Shown here: positions 1 through 11,823 of the stretch, piece by piece | How positions within the stretch are numbered: position 1 is the first letter of the stretch | Layout of the letters: every line of letters begins with the position of its first letter | Assembly: GCF_900090045.1 (NCBI RefSeq) | Contig: NC_041786.1 | Coordinates: forward strand, 387,501 to 451,500 | Length of the DNA stretch: 64,000 bases | From: Plasmodium malariae | Taxonomy: Eukaryota; Apicomplexa; Aconoidasida; Haemosporida; Plasmodiidae | Direction: 5' to 3' | Notes under the pieces: generated by a model | Databases searched by the model: none | The model's input: the letters and a program-made list of their open reading frames with translations, nothing else | What the model was told of the DNA's origin: nothing | Translations under genes and position numbers: made by a program

Positions 1-43
<43 letters not shown>

Positions 44-948
44 TTACAACGAAGATTCAACCTTTTTCATCTTCTAACGTTTATATAAAGTATTTTTTTC
101 TTTTTTTTTTTGAAAAAGGAAAGAAAGAGGACGTTCATGCGAACAAATGATACATATATATATGTATATATGTGTACGTATATATATGAATGTACAAGTA
201 AATACATAACAATAGTGGAAAGTTGGGGATACCTACTTAATTAAAACTAAGTATTATTTAAGAATTTATTATAAAGGTAAACAAAATACCGTCAAGTAAA
301 CAATTTATCTAGTAAGCGAGTTATCAATGAACTTATTATCTTTGTAATGAATAAGCAATGTGTTACTGTTTTAAAAAAAATTCGAAATATGTGTTAAACA
401 GAAATATAAAATTTAATTTTCCGATATAAAAAAAACTGAAAAAATAAAATTAATTACATATGTGTAAGCTTCCATTAGAAGTTTTCTTTTTCAAGTTCTT
501 TTCCTGGTGAGCAACTTTTCGTTCGTTAAATCATACAATTGTAGTACTTTAAGCAAATTTTTATCACATGTAGTGTACACATGTGTTCATGTATATCCGC
601 TATAACACGAACAATTTAAGCGTAGTACAAATTAACACTATAAGGTATACACAGGGAAAATTCTCAACATAAGCAAAAAAATACTTAAGTACACTTATAT
701 CCATATAAGCACAGGTACAAACAGGGGAATATTTTAATATGTTAATTACAACTGTTCTGGCATTCTCAATTACCGTTTTCAATAATTACTACTTTTTTTT
801 TGACCATTTTTGTAAATGTAAAAAACTGGTGCATTTAATAATTTTCTTTGAATCTGTAAAGGGCTTTACTAATTTTTTTTTTTTTTTTTTTTTTTTTTTT
901 CACATTTAATCATTTTAAAAATATAATTTAAGTGCTTATCTGTATCCC

Positions 949-979
<31 letters not shown>

Positions 980-1137
980 GCAAGCATGTGTTGATAAAAA
1001 ATTTGTGTATATAGAAATGTTTATTGGCCAAAATACATATTTTTTTTTTTTTTTTTTTCAAATTACACACAACATAGCGATATTTTTTATAGCAACATAA
1101 TATTCTTATTTTTACTTCTATTATTCGATGTGTAAAG
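1..1137. other. AT-rich intergenic stretch
   Basis: Opens with a (TA)n tract (1-41) and contains several poly-T runs (about 872-900, 951-973 and 1040-1058). I see no open frame with balanced composition here. It is probably upstream sequence of the split gene that may begin at 1138. Confidence 0.6.
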
Positions 1138-3606
1138 ATGAAACACTATACTGAAGGAAAAACTATTACTCAGTCAATATGTCCTAGTAACAGTGTAATG
1201 CCCTATGAAGAAAAAGTTTATACGAATAAAGATGATACGATTGTAAAGGCAAACCCGTATTACATACTAAAACAAGTCATCCTCAATTGCATTAAATGAG
1301 ATGAAAAGAAAAACCAATAATAAATTGAATAATATAAGATGAATAAAATAAAATGAAATATATTAAATTTAATAAAGATGAATAAAAATAAATGTTGCTT
1401 ATCAACTTCAGTCACTATGTACACACCAATGTAGTTTTTATGTAGACCTTTTTTTTTTTTTTTTTGAGTACATACAAAATTAAAATATGATTAGTTTACA
1501 TGAGAAATATTCACTTAGTAACATTATATTCTCACTTCTTCAGAAGTGTAGGTCATATCCGTCGTTTTGTTTTATGTATGTACATATTATTATGCACCTG
1601 TTCTATACTATTCAGTTGCAAATTTTTTTTTTTTTTTTTTTTCGTATTTTCCCATAGAAAGTATTAAATATCCAAAACTTTAATTCCTTAATATGTAATT
1701 ACACAGAATTTTTTGAAAATTATAAAATCTTTTGCGTCTTTTCAGTATTAAATGTTTTTATAATATTATTTTTACTCTTACTGTATTTGCTTTTTTCCCT
1801 CATAATATTTCTCCCAGTAAGGCTTAATAATTATAAATTCACTATATGAAACAAACGTGAAAGGAGAAAATAAAAAAGGAGAAAATGGAAAAACAAAGAA
1901 AAGTTACATAGTTCTTACTACGTGTAACACAAGTGCACATTTAATGCTCACGTAGGGTTCTTTATATATATATATATATATATATGTGTAAACATACATA
2001 TGCGTACATGCTCATATGTGTATATGTTCTTATTTGTACATATGTACATATATTTACGTGTATATTTTTTTTTTAGGTATTTTTTTTATTATCCTCCCTT
2101 TTCTTTTGTTTCTTTCCTTTATTCTACCCACTAATTAGAGTAATGTGCACGCAAAAACGTATGGATCTCTACATATATATAAATATGTACACATATATGT
2201 GCGTATTATGCAAAAAAATTAGTGCGTAAAACTGCTTTTACATATAAATCGCAAAAAAAAAAAAAAGAAAAAAAATATATATATACATATATTTATATAT
2301 ACTAATTTATATAGGACAAAACGCAGATAATCTTAAAGGAAGAAATAATATTTTGCACTTGCATAACTATAGGATCTCTTCTCTTTTTCATTTCGATATT
2401 ATTTATATACCTCACGCCATTCGTCTCTGTTTTTTTATATCCTTTTAACGCTATTTTTATGCCTCTTATTTCAACCCTTGTTCTTCCGCTTATTGTTAGA
2501 TTTCTTTTTTAAGCATATAAATATATACATACAACTTCTTAAGAATTTTTTTTACACAATCATTTTTTATACCATTCCTACTACAGTCACAGTAATAATG
2601 GATCTTAATATTTTATTCTTTTTTTTTTTTCTTTGTAGTTATTTACAAACTCATGTATATGTACCATTTATATAGTATTCTACACTGAGGTAAAATACCG
2701 AAATTGCAGCAGCAACGGATAAACAAAAAAAATATATGTGCATAGGTGTATATACATGTACATGCATGCATACACACATATATATATATATATATACAAA
2801 TGTGCATTTTTGCAACACCTTCCTTTTAACATTATGGACCCGTTTATTCTCATAGATCTCCAAGAATATTAAAAATATGGTGCAAAACGCTTCACGACAC
2901 TTATTATTCAAGTTTCCCCTTTTTTATATTTAAGGTATAACATACAAAAACAAAGCGCTTTTTTTAACGTAATAACGAATTTGTGCATATCTATCTATCT
3001 ATATATAGATAGAAAGATATGTACGTAGGTTCACATACATATTTATGAAAAGGATGGAGCACACTTTTTTTTATGACATGCAGGATCCTTTGTGTACAGT
3101 AATACTCTACCATGATTCTTTTTTTTTTTTTAAATTACATTTCGTTCGTAAACTTATTGCATGCAGAAGTGTATTTGCACATTCATGTATATAATTATAC
3201 TCAGATATACCTTTCATATATAAAACTTTAATTTGCCTATTTTTGAGGATACCATTTTTTAATATTTTCAATATAGGGTTATATGCATAAATTTACGTTC
3301 AGATATACATGCAAGTACATATGCCCATACAATACCTATTCGTATACGCATGTATAATATATTTCTTTCTAATTGGGTAAAAAAATTAATTTCACTGTTA
3401 ATGTGTACCACATATAAATATATATATATATTCATACATAATTACATACAAATAAATATATATAATTTCATTCTTATTTTAAAAAAAGGTAAAAACTTAC
3501 ATACTTTTTTAAAAAGAATAATGTGAAAAAACCCTCTTTTATATTCTCGCATTTCAAAAAGGCTATACCTTCAACCTCTTTTGGGATATACCTTAATGAC
3601 TTATGA
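1138..3606 (+). CDS. Probable multi-exon gene for a small membrane protein (tentative model)
   Basis: I do not recognise the product. Several islands have balanced, coding-like translation and splice consensus in a shared phase. Exon 1 starts at ATG 1138, with a hydrophilic N-terminus containing Lys/Glu/Tyr; its donor is unclear (GTAAAG near 1243 or GT at 1276). Exon 2 is 1658-1816, 53 codons, phase 0 at both ends, ending at GTAAGG; it encodes a strong hydrophobic segment rich in Leu/Ile/Phe. Exon 3 is 2315-2494, 60 codons, with a second and third hydrophobic stretch. A 17-codon exon at 2639-2689 ends at GTAAAA. A further island begins after CATAG at 2856, another near 3083, and a likely terminal exon 3517-3606 ends in TGA. 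The phase between 2856 and 3517 is unresolved. It could be a 3-4 pass membrane protein. It lies upstream of NT1 on the same strand. The exon-intron structure is inference. Confidence 0.42.
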
Positions 3607-4954
3607 AACTAATGAGCAGCCAAAATGATACAGCCATCAATTTTTTTTTTTAATATCACGGCCTTCTGTGAAAGTAAAGCTAACGGAACATCAACTTTAA
3701 AAAAATATACAACTTACAGCAACGTGCATTACGTGTAGGTATATACATATACACATCTATATATAGATATATGCATATATGTATACATATAAACACAAGA
3801 ATATATATATATATATGTAACCCTTTAACCGTAATAGTGTTGCTTGGGCATTTTCTCTTTTTTAACATTCCAACATTTCGACATTCCAAGAATTAATTAA
3901 AAATTATTAATTTATCCCTTTACTTATCATACAACTTATAAGAATTCTTTATTTTTTAATTTTACATAAATTACGCAAAAAAAATAAACTTCTCCTTTGA
4001 AGATTTACTTTTTTATTTTATTAGAAAGTTCCGATCGGAGTATTGAGTATCATTTGATTAATAACTTGATGAAAATTTAATTCTATTATATGTATAATAT
4101 ATACTTGAAATTATATAATTATACATAAACATGTACATATACATGTAGATAGTACATTCATGCATTTTACATATGAGAAAGCGTAAGAACATATTACTTT
4201 TTTACATAAAGTAAAAAAACAAAAATTGCAAATAAAATGAAACAAAAATTAATTAACATATACATGCGGAAAAGAATAAATTGGAATATTACAAAATTGT
4301 ATGTTGAGATTATATCACAAGAAAAGAAAAGCAAATAAAAAGAAAAAAAAAAAAAAAAAATATTTTAGTATTTCTTAAAAACAAATTATATTATACTGTA
4401 TTATTATATTTTACTTGAAGCACGGATGATCCTCCTTCACTAGTGGGCGGAAGAATTTATTGCTAACGGTGATTTCTTAACGTATAATATATTTTGTATT
4501 ATTTATATAAGCTCACATTTATTTTTCAGTATCATAGAGTTTACTTTTTTAATTTTTTTTTATAGCTTTTACAATTTTTTTGTATTAACTTTTTTTAAAA
4601 TATTTGTACAACTGGCTTCCTTTTTTCTGTAATACTTAAATTGGAACAAAATTTTTAAAAGTAGTTTTACGTTTTATGCCAAAAAAAAAAAATAAAATAT
4701 ACAGATATATGCAAATATATAGAAGCACATACAAATATATTCACATATATAGAAGCGCATACAAATATATGCACATATATAGCACATACGAATATAAGCA
4801 AATATATACATATATATATATATCCATCTATACATTTACAAATATATATTTATATATCTCTGCGTGCATATATATATATATATATAAGCGTATGTATGTA
4901 ACAATACGCGTATATTTTTGCGTATGTACAATCTTCTTTTCGAACTGAGTGAAA
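3607..4954. other. Intergenic region upstream of NT1
   Basis: AT-rich, with TATA-type tracts from 4685 to 4890 built from approximate repeats of ACATATATAGAAGC and ACAAATAT. A G+C-rich island lies at about 4417-4480. Small coding-like pieces near 3612-3672 (minus) and 3816-3900 (either strand) could not be assembled into a gene. The 5' UTR and promoter of NT1 presumably lie here. Confidence 0.5.
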
Positions 4955-6205
4955 ATGAGTACTAGCAAACAAGCGTCGAAAGCTCTTGTAGATATTGAGA
5001 AGAAAGGGGGAGATAGCAAGTGTGATGACAAACAAGGGTCAAAATTAAATAAGAGAGAACAAATTATTTTACCATTAACTTTTATTTTAATTGGTCTGAG
5101 TTCGTTAAATGTGTGGAATACAGCCTTAGGATTAAATATTAATTTTAAATATAACACATATCAAATAACCGGTTTAGTATGTTCTTCTATAATAGCTCTT
5201 TTTATTAACATACCGAAAATATTATTACCATATATTTTAGGAATGCTAGCAATATTATGTGGAGGCTTTCAAATATCGCATCGATTTTTTGAATATAAAG
5301 AATTTGACACGTATTGTTTAGTGGCTTTTATAGTAATAGGAATAATGGCAGGATTTGCACAAACAATTGCTTTTAGTATTGGAACAACTATGGAAGAAAA
5401 TATGGGGGGCTATATGTCTGCAGGAATCGGTATATCGGGAGTTTTTATCTTCGTTATAAATATATTGCTTGATCTTATTGTTTCAGATACAAAAATACAT
5501 GATATAAATGCAGCAAAGTTATTATATCTATATATTATATGTGAAGTATGTTTAGTACTTGCAATTATTTTTTGTGTATGTAATTTAGAATTATCATCAA
5601 CATCAACTAAAAAAGAGGAGGAAAAAAATGATGAACCAGGGTTATCATACATGGAATTAATTAAAGATAGTTATAAAGCAATTTTGGCTATGTTTTTAGT
5701 AAATTGGTTATCTCTACAATTATTTCCAGGAGTTGGGCATAAAAAATGGCAACAGCGTCATAAAATTACAGATTATTATGTAACTATCATTGTTGGTATG
5801 TTTCAAGTTTTTGATTTTGTAAGTAGGTATCCACCTAATTTAAGTCATATTAAGATTTTTAAATTTTTTACTTTTTCTTTAAATAAATTATTAATAGCAA
5901 ATGTTATTCGTATGCTTTTTATTCCATGGTTTGTTTTAAACGCAGCTGTGTCTAAACCATTTTTTGAAAGCATCATTCAACAGTGTATTTGTATGGCTTT
6001 ACTTGCTTATACTAATGGATGGTTTAACACAATTCCATTTATAGTCTTTGTTCAAGAATTAAAAAAAGCAAAAAAAAAGAAAGACATTGAAACAATATCT
6101 ACCTTCATGGTTATTGCTATGTTTGTTGGTTTGTTTATGGGTATATGGACGACTTATATTTATAACCTATTTCCACTTGTGCCAGAGAGTAAAGCAGAAC
6201 TGTGA
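4955..6205 (+). CDS. NT1: Equilibrative nucleoside transporter 1 (purine permease)
   Basis: Equilibrative nucleoside transporter (SLC29 family) that carries purine nucleosides and nucleobases across the parasite plasma membrane; Plasmodium cannot make purines, so this is its main salvage entry. Single exon, 416 residues, close to the known Plasmodium NT1 length. A hydrophilic N-terminus of about 30 residues is followed by hydrophobic segments, beginning with a helix containing GLSSLNVWNTALGLN, the ENT family TM1 signature. Later come GGYMSAGIGISGVF (TM4-5), a charged loop near residues 215-230 (KKEEEKNDE), LFPGVGHKKW, FQVFDFVSRYPP and the C-terminal IWTTYIYNLF. About 11 helices are expected. 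I chose ATG 4955; the codon two before it is GTG. The sequence continues into a decamer-repeat 3' flank. Confident by family motifs and synteny. Confidence 0.96.
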   Translation: MSTSKQASKALVDIEKKGGDSKCDDKQGSKLNKREQIILPLTFILIGLSSLNVWNTALGLNINFKYNTYQITGLVCSSIIALFINIPKILLPYILGMLAILCGGFQISHRFFEYKEFDTYCLVAFIVIGIMAGFAQTIAFSIGTTMEENMGGYMSAGIGISGVFIFVINILLDLIVSDTKIHDINAAKLLYLYIICEVCLVLAIIFCVCNLELSSTSTKKEEEKNDEPGLSYMELIKDSYKAILAMFLVNWLSLQLFPGVGHKKWQQRHKITDYYVTIIVGMFQVFDFVSRYPPNLSHIKIFKFFTFSLNKLLIANVIRMLFIPWFVLNAAVSKPFFESIIQQCICMALLAYTNGWFNTIPFIVFVQELKKAKKKKDIETISTFMVIAMFVGLFMGIWTTYIYNLFPLVPESKAEL

Positions 6206-6350
6206 ACACATGTTAGAAGGAGGAGGAAGAGGAATGATTTTGGACAATTACTATAAGGCGCAAATGTACAGAGCCGCAGATAAGCTTCTACAACGGGGAG
6301 AAAGGCGCAAAAAACTGGACAAGTATAAGTAGCTGCAGTTGTAAGGACAA
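6206..6350. other. 3' flank of NT1
   Basis: Short non-repetitive sequence between the NT1 stop and the decamer repeat array. It is likely NT1 3' UTR. The open frames through it continue into repeat and do not look like genes. Confidence 0.5.
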
Positions 6351-6672
6351 CAAAGCGAAACGAAGAATATAAAGTAAAGCAAAGCAGAATAAAGGGAAGT
6401 AAAACAAAATAAAGAGAAGTAAAGCGGAATAATGAGAAGTAAAGCGTAGTAAAGCAAAATAAAGAGAAGTAAAGCGGAATAATGAGAAGTAAAGCGTAGT
6501 AAAGCAAAATAAAGAGAAGTAAAGCGGAATAATGAGAAGTAAAGCGTAGTAAAGCAGAATAAAGAGAAGTAAAGCGGAATAATGAGAAGTAAAGCGTAGT
6601 AAAGCAAAATAAAGAGAAATAAAACAAAATAAAGAAAAGTAAAGCAAAGCAAAATAAAACAAAGTAAAACCA
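6351..6672. repeat. Decamer-based minisatellite, 50-bp higher-order unit
   Basis: Built from 10-mers such as AAAGCGGAAT, AATGAGAAGT, AAAGCGTAGT, AAAGCAAAAT and AAAGAGAAGT. In that order they form a 50-bp unit repeated about four times: AAAGCGGAAT occurs at 6421, 6471, 6521 and 6571. The edges are more degenerate copies. All registers stay multiples of ten. The reverse complement is open in all three frames, which produces spurious Phe/Leu/Tyr-rich reading frames. Confidence 0.95.
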
Positions 6673-7440
6673 AGTAAAAAATAATATTAAAACAATTTAT
6701 TTTTTATTCCATTCTTTTGTGCGGAATATTGTCTGAGACTAAGTAGGTCTACCGGACAAACGCCGCGGTTGAAGAGAGAAAATTAAGTGACGATGGGCAC
6801 CTGCATATATACTTATATATGTATGCACGTATGTACCTCTGTATGTGTGTATGCTTATGCATAAGCATCCACTTTATACTGCATCACCCCAGTTTGTAAT
6901 TTTTTTTTTTTTTTATTACAATTTTCTCACCGTTGAAACTAACGTGTTTTTTTACCCATCATCTTTAATTATTATTGTTTTATGAAAAACTTTTATGTCC
7001 TTTCATTAATTTTTATTTTTATCTTATAATAAATCTTTTTCTTTTAGATTCATTTCCTTTTGCCATTAATTGCTATTACACAATAATGCTCCATATGTAA
7101 AGAGGAAATAATGTTTACCATAATCCTCTAATTCCGTATGTGTTTAAAAAATAAAATAATTGCTTCGTAAACCATTAATTAATTACGTACATATAGCAGA
7201 TATTAATTAGAATACATGAGCATACAAAATACCGTTACATTATTTATATATACGTTCATTTCACGTAAAAATATGCACATCTTTTTGAATACAATCATAT
7301 GAACTAATTATCAGTTTCGAACTTTAATAACTTTTTTAATTTTACTTCTGATATTGTAAAGATAACCCAACACAGTGTAAGAGACTTTTAAACTGATATT
7401 TCTACAATATTATCCTGAATTTGTAATTAGTTTTTGTTTC

Positions 7441-7495
<55 letters not shown>

Positions 7496-8468
7496 AGAAA
7501 AAAAAAAAAGCAGTAAATAATGTTGTTTAATGTTTACATTTTGGAAAAGTTATGATCATATAACACGACCGTGCGATATAGATGCATCCGTCCCATATAG
7601 CATAAAAATTTGTTATTAATTAAATTGAGAAATTAAAAATATGCACCTACACTTATTTCTGTTTTGGTCTCTAATGAAAAGGGTGAAACTTTAAAAACAA
7701 AGTAAAAAAAAATAAAGTAGTAGAAATAGTCGTCCTCGTACAGCAGCAATAGGGATCGTAAGAAAACACCTTGTTAATAGATATATTACACCATCAAAAA
7801 TAATTATATATATATACTACGTAACATGGAAATAACACAACAATGGGTATAAAATCATTTGATTTGACAGAAAAAAAGGTTTACAAAAAGAATTAGCAGT
7901 GTATATTTGTAAAGCATATTAACAAGGCACATTAACAAGGAAAATTAACAAGGAAAATTAACAAAGCAAATTAACAAGGAAAATTAACAAGGAAAATTAA
8001 CAAAGCAAATTAACAAGGAAAATTAACAAGGAAAATTAACAAAGCAAATTAACAAGGAAAATTAACAAGGAAAATTAACAAAGCAAATTAACAAGGAAAA
8101 TTAACAAGGAAAATTAACAAAGCAAATTAACAAGGAAAACTAACAAAGCAAATTATCACACACATTTACCAAAAGCACTGACGAAACCCAACTTCATCAC
8201 ACACTTAAAAATAAAAAAAAAATATATAAAAAAGCTCAAACAAATAACGCCTTTTTCAAAGTAGTGAAAATCATGTAGAGATAAAGACAATCATAAGGAA
8301 GGGAATACACTTTTTCCAAAATAAAAATCACTTTTATTTTCTCTTTCATGAAATAAAATTTAGCATTTTTGATAGAACATTTAAAGCATAAAAAAAAAAA
8401 AAAAATATAGAATAAACGCATTATTAATGAAATAACAATTTTCTTGTGTTATGTTAAAAAACAAAGTA
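6673..8468. other. Convergent intergenic region NT1 / TOP3
   Basis: Lies between two 3' ends. Includes a short G+C-rich patch at about 6720-6810, a very long A run (about 7442-7481, continuing with interruptions to about 7509), and the 13-bp-based array at 7918-8154. No supported gene. Confidence 0.6.
7918..8154. repeat. 13-bp minisatellite arranged as 39-bp trimers
   Basis: The basic unit is AACAAGGAAAATT. Two such units followed by the variant AACAAAGCAAATT make a 39-bp higher-order repeat present about five times, with degenerate ends. It lies about 300 bp downstream of the TOP3 stop codon, in the convergent intergenic space. Confidence 0.93.
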
Positions 8469-10477
8469 CTAACATGTAACTGCTGTGCTATTTAAATAAA
8501 AACGTATGTTTTGGTCTAACAGGTCTATTCTGTTATATATCTCTTGGTAAATATATTTCATTATATCAATGTAATTCCTTATAATTTCATTTTTCTCTTT
8601 TACTCCCGAAGCAACGAGAGACATATCCTTTTCCATTTTTGCTCTTAAGGATGGCTCTGTTAAATCTACCCCGATGTCTTTAAATTTTTTATAGGATAAT
8701 ATTAATGCGATGCCTAAATTTGTTGGTATAAACAAATTTTTTGAATTTTTAATTACATAATTTCTCTTTTGTATATTCTCTATATGTTCATGCATCGTTG
8801 CATCTGTCCCAATACCAAATTTATCCATTAAGGATAGTAAATTATATTCAGATAAGTACTTTGGTGGTTGTGTTATTCCCTCTTCTATTAGGAGACTGTA
8901 TGGATAGAACTGATCATTGACTTGAAATGATGGTATAATTTTATCATTCCATTTTTCATATATATAAACTTCTAAATAATTTTTTTTTACTATTTTTAAT
9001 CCTTTACAAAAGAATTGTTCTTCCCCTATATTTGCTATAACCTTACTATTGTATCCTATTGCATCATCACTACAAACAGCTAAAAAGTGTCTACAGATGA
9101 ATTCATATAATTTCCATTCTTTTTCATCTATTTTTTCTGATTTGTTCATATTTTTTACGGGATGTATAGGAGGATGTGCCTTATCATTTAGTTTCCCTTT
9201 TCTTGGTTGTTTAAAATTATTATTTTGACTTAACTTAGCGGCATAGGAACCAAAAATATTATTCTTTTTCATTTCTAAGACTATTTTATGTAAATTCATA
9301 CTATCTATAAAATAATTTGTTTCTGTTCTAGGATAACTAATATATCCTTTATTGTATAACTTCTCTGCTATGCTCATACACTCTTTAGAAGAGATATGAA
9401 AAAATTTGGAAACGAGTTTAGTCATCTGCAATGTGTTTAACGGTAATGGTTTATATTTCTTAGTATCATTTTCATAAATATTAGTAATTCTACATAGAGG
9501 ATTTTCTAATAACTTTTCATAAATAAGAACTACACCTAGATGATCAAACATTTTCAATCTTGACCAAGTAAAATCTACTACATTAGTGGAACTACTACCA
9601 CCAGTGTTAGTTTTCTTTTTTCTTTTCTTTTTTTTTTTTTTTTTGTCTCATTCTTTTTCATTCTTGCACTATATATTTCTTTATTCTCATCAGTAGTTGT
9701 ATCACTGTCCTCTTCACTATGAATAGTGCTGCTCCCATCCATATCACACAAAAACTGCATTTTAATATACCAGTAATATTCACATTTAAAATGTTTTATA
9801 TCTAAATATCTGTTTACAACAAATCCTAAGGTAGGGAACTGGCAAGGCCCATAACTAATAATATTTGTTTCAGATTTTACTAAATTTATATACCTAATAG
9901 TCATAAATCTAGTAAAAATAGAACCCATTCTTAAATCGATTTCTCTTCTTACATCTACACTGTATGCTAAATTTCTATCTGGATATTTCAAATTATTAAT
10001 AGCATGGATTATATCTTTTTCAGTAACAGCTGAGAACTGAGCTCTTTGAATTTTCAATTTCTTATTTGTTACATAACATGTATTTATTACCTCAAAACAA
10101 ATATGTTCTCCTTCTCTATCACAGTCTAGCCACAATATTAACATGTTACAATCCTTTGAGTATTTTTTCAAGTTATTTTCAATTGTCTTTTTATCCTTTT
10201 CAATGTATATAGTAATTTTCGCATCAAATAATTCTTGAGGATCTGTGTTATTCCAATTCTTATATCTGTCATCAAATTTTTGTTCCGTCAAATGCCCTGT
10301 TACTGATGTTACATACATATACCAAGTATCATTTTTTATTTTATACTCAAATGTAAAAACAGGATTATATTTGCTATAACTTTTTTTTTTGTTTTGTTTG
10401 CCTTTACTAAGGATGTCTGCTATTGCTGATGCAACGGATGGTTTCTCAGCTACGTTTAACACTTTTATACGCGCCAT
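8469..10477 (-). CDS. TOP3: DNA topoisomerase III (type IA), frameshifted in a poly-A tract
   Basis: Type IA topoisomerase that passes single strands to decatenate DNA, normally partnered with a RecQ helicase and RMI1 in the nucleus. The N-terminal part (10477 to about 9640) holds the TOPRIM domain: NVAEKPSVASAI with the catalytic Glu near residue 11, and DCDREGE at 118-124. The second part (about 9640 to 8469) carries the active-site tyrosine in GYISYPRTET (codon near 9335), then GIGTDATMHEHI and TEPSLRAKMEKDM. The two parts are in different frames. They meet in a Lys/Arg-rich segment encoded by a run of 17 A (minus strand; plus 9628-9644), and sequence downstream of the run continues in frame with VVDFTWSRLKMFDHL, typical of the family. 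A one-base homopolymer error or polymorphism is the simplest reading. The merged length would be about 670 residues, with no C-terminal zinc fingers after the core. Confidence 0.9.
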
Positions 10478-10488
10478 GAGGAGCGGTT

Positions 10489-10527
<39 letters not shown>

Positions 10528-11789
10528 TCAACAAGTAAACTTATTTATAAAGACAATTGTAAAAGGCTCCCCTGCTTTACATGTGTACCTATGTGTTTAC
10601 TTAAAAGCCCGTACATACCACACAAATAGCACATATACTTTTGGAAGCATAATAAACGATATAACTTTCACCATAATTCGCTTAAGAAACTCTATAAAAC
10701 ATGTATTCTACCCTTAAGCACTGTTAAAAAAAAAAAAAAAAGAAAAAAAAAAATATGTATAATTAAATAAAAAATGAATGACCAGTTTTTCTATATGGAT
10801 TTTGTCAGATTGACGCATAGTTAACTAGCTATTTTACATCAGTTATATGCTGCTTCGTTTAAAAAAAAAAAAAAAAAAAAAAAAAGGGGTTAAAGCAAAA
10901 TCAACTACTAAAAAATTTTAATTTTCTTTTATAAGGAATGTGTGGTGATCTGTTAAAATTTTTTTTTAACATCAAGAAAGATTAAGAAACTAATACAATG
11001 AAAAATTTTCCTGTTAGTCTCTTTTTGAAGTTTGAGCAACATGAACGCTCCAAATAAAAAAACGAAGTTTTATAAAATAAATTAAATTGAATAGAGTAAA
11101 ATGAATAGAATAAAGAAAATTTAGTTCATCAGCATATGTTAAAATACATAAATTAAATTGCATAAATTAAACTGCATAAATTAAACATCATAAATTAAAC
11201 TGCATAAATTAAACTGAATATGAATAAATTGAACTGAATATGAATAAATTGATCTGAATTAATTAATTTAAATAAAATGAATAAAAATAATTTTACATCA
11301 AAATGGAAAAATAAAAATAAAAAGTTCCCCTATTTTAACAACACACACTTCCAAAACCTTTTGCTTTTTTTTATTAGTACCTGTACACACATGTATTCAA
11401 ATGCAAGTACGTAAAAAGAGGCAGGTGAATATACTTTTCTCATGAATAGAACACAACTGTATATGAAAGTTACCATGGTTGGAAAGACTACACAAAGAGT
11501 AATACATTTAGCATAATGCAATATCGACGTGGCCCCATTTTAAATTTGAGTTCTTCCAAAAGGTGTAGTGTTCGTATATACAATGTCTTTGTGTGCATAC
11601 ACATATTTAGAATTATATATCTATTTTATGCACATTAAAACACAATGAACACGTTTTCCCATTGTTTTTAAAGCAAAATATTTCACATAAGATTATGGGG
11701 GAAAAAAATTTACCTCATATTAATGCTCTTGCAAAAAAATGTTAAAATTTAGTTTTAGAGGGATACAAATTTTAACTGCATTTAAAAAA

Positions 11790-11823
<34 letters not shown>

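Noticed and set aside
4949..4954. GTG start two codons upstream of NT1
   Set aside because: ATG 4955 gives the conserved NT1 N-terminus.
6160..6673. Three overlapping minus-strand open frames of 124-155 codons, rich in Phe/Leu/Tyr
   Set aside because: They are produced by the stop-free decamer repeat; composition is repeat-derived and all frames are open together.
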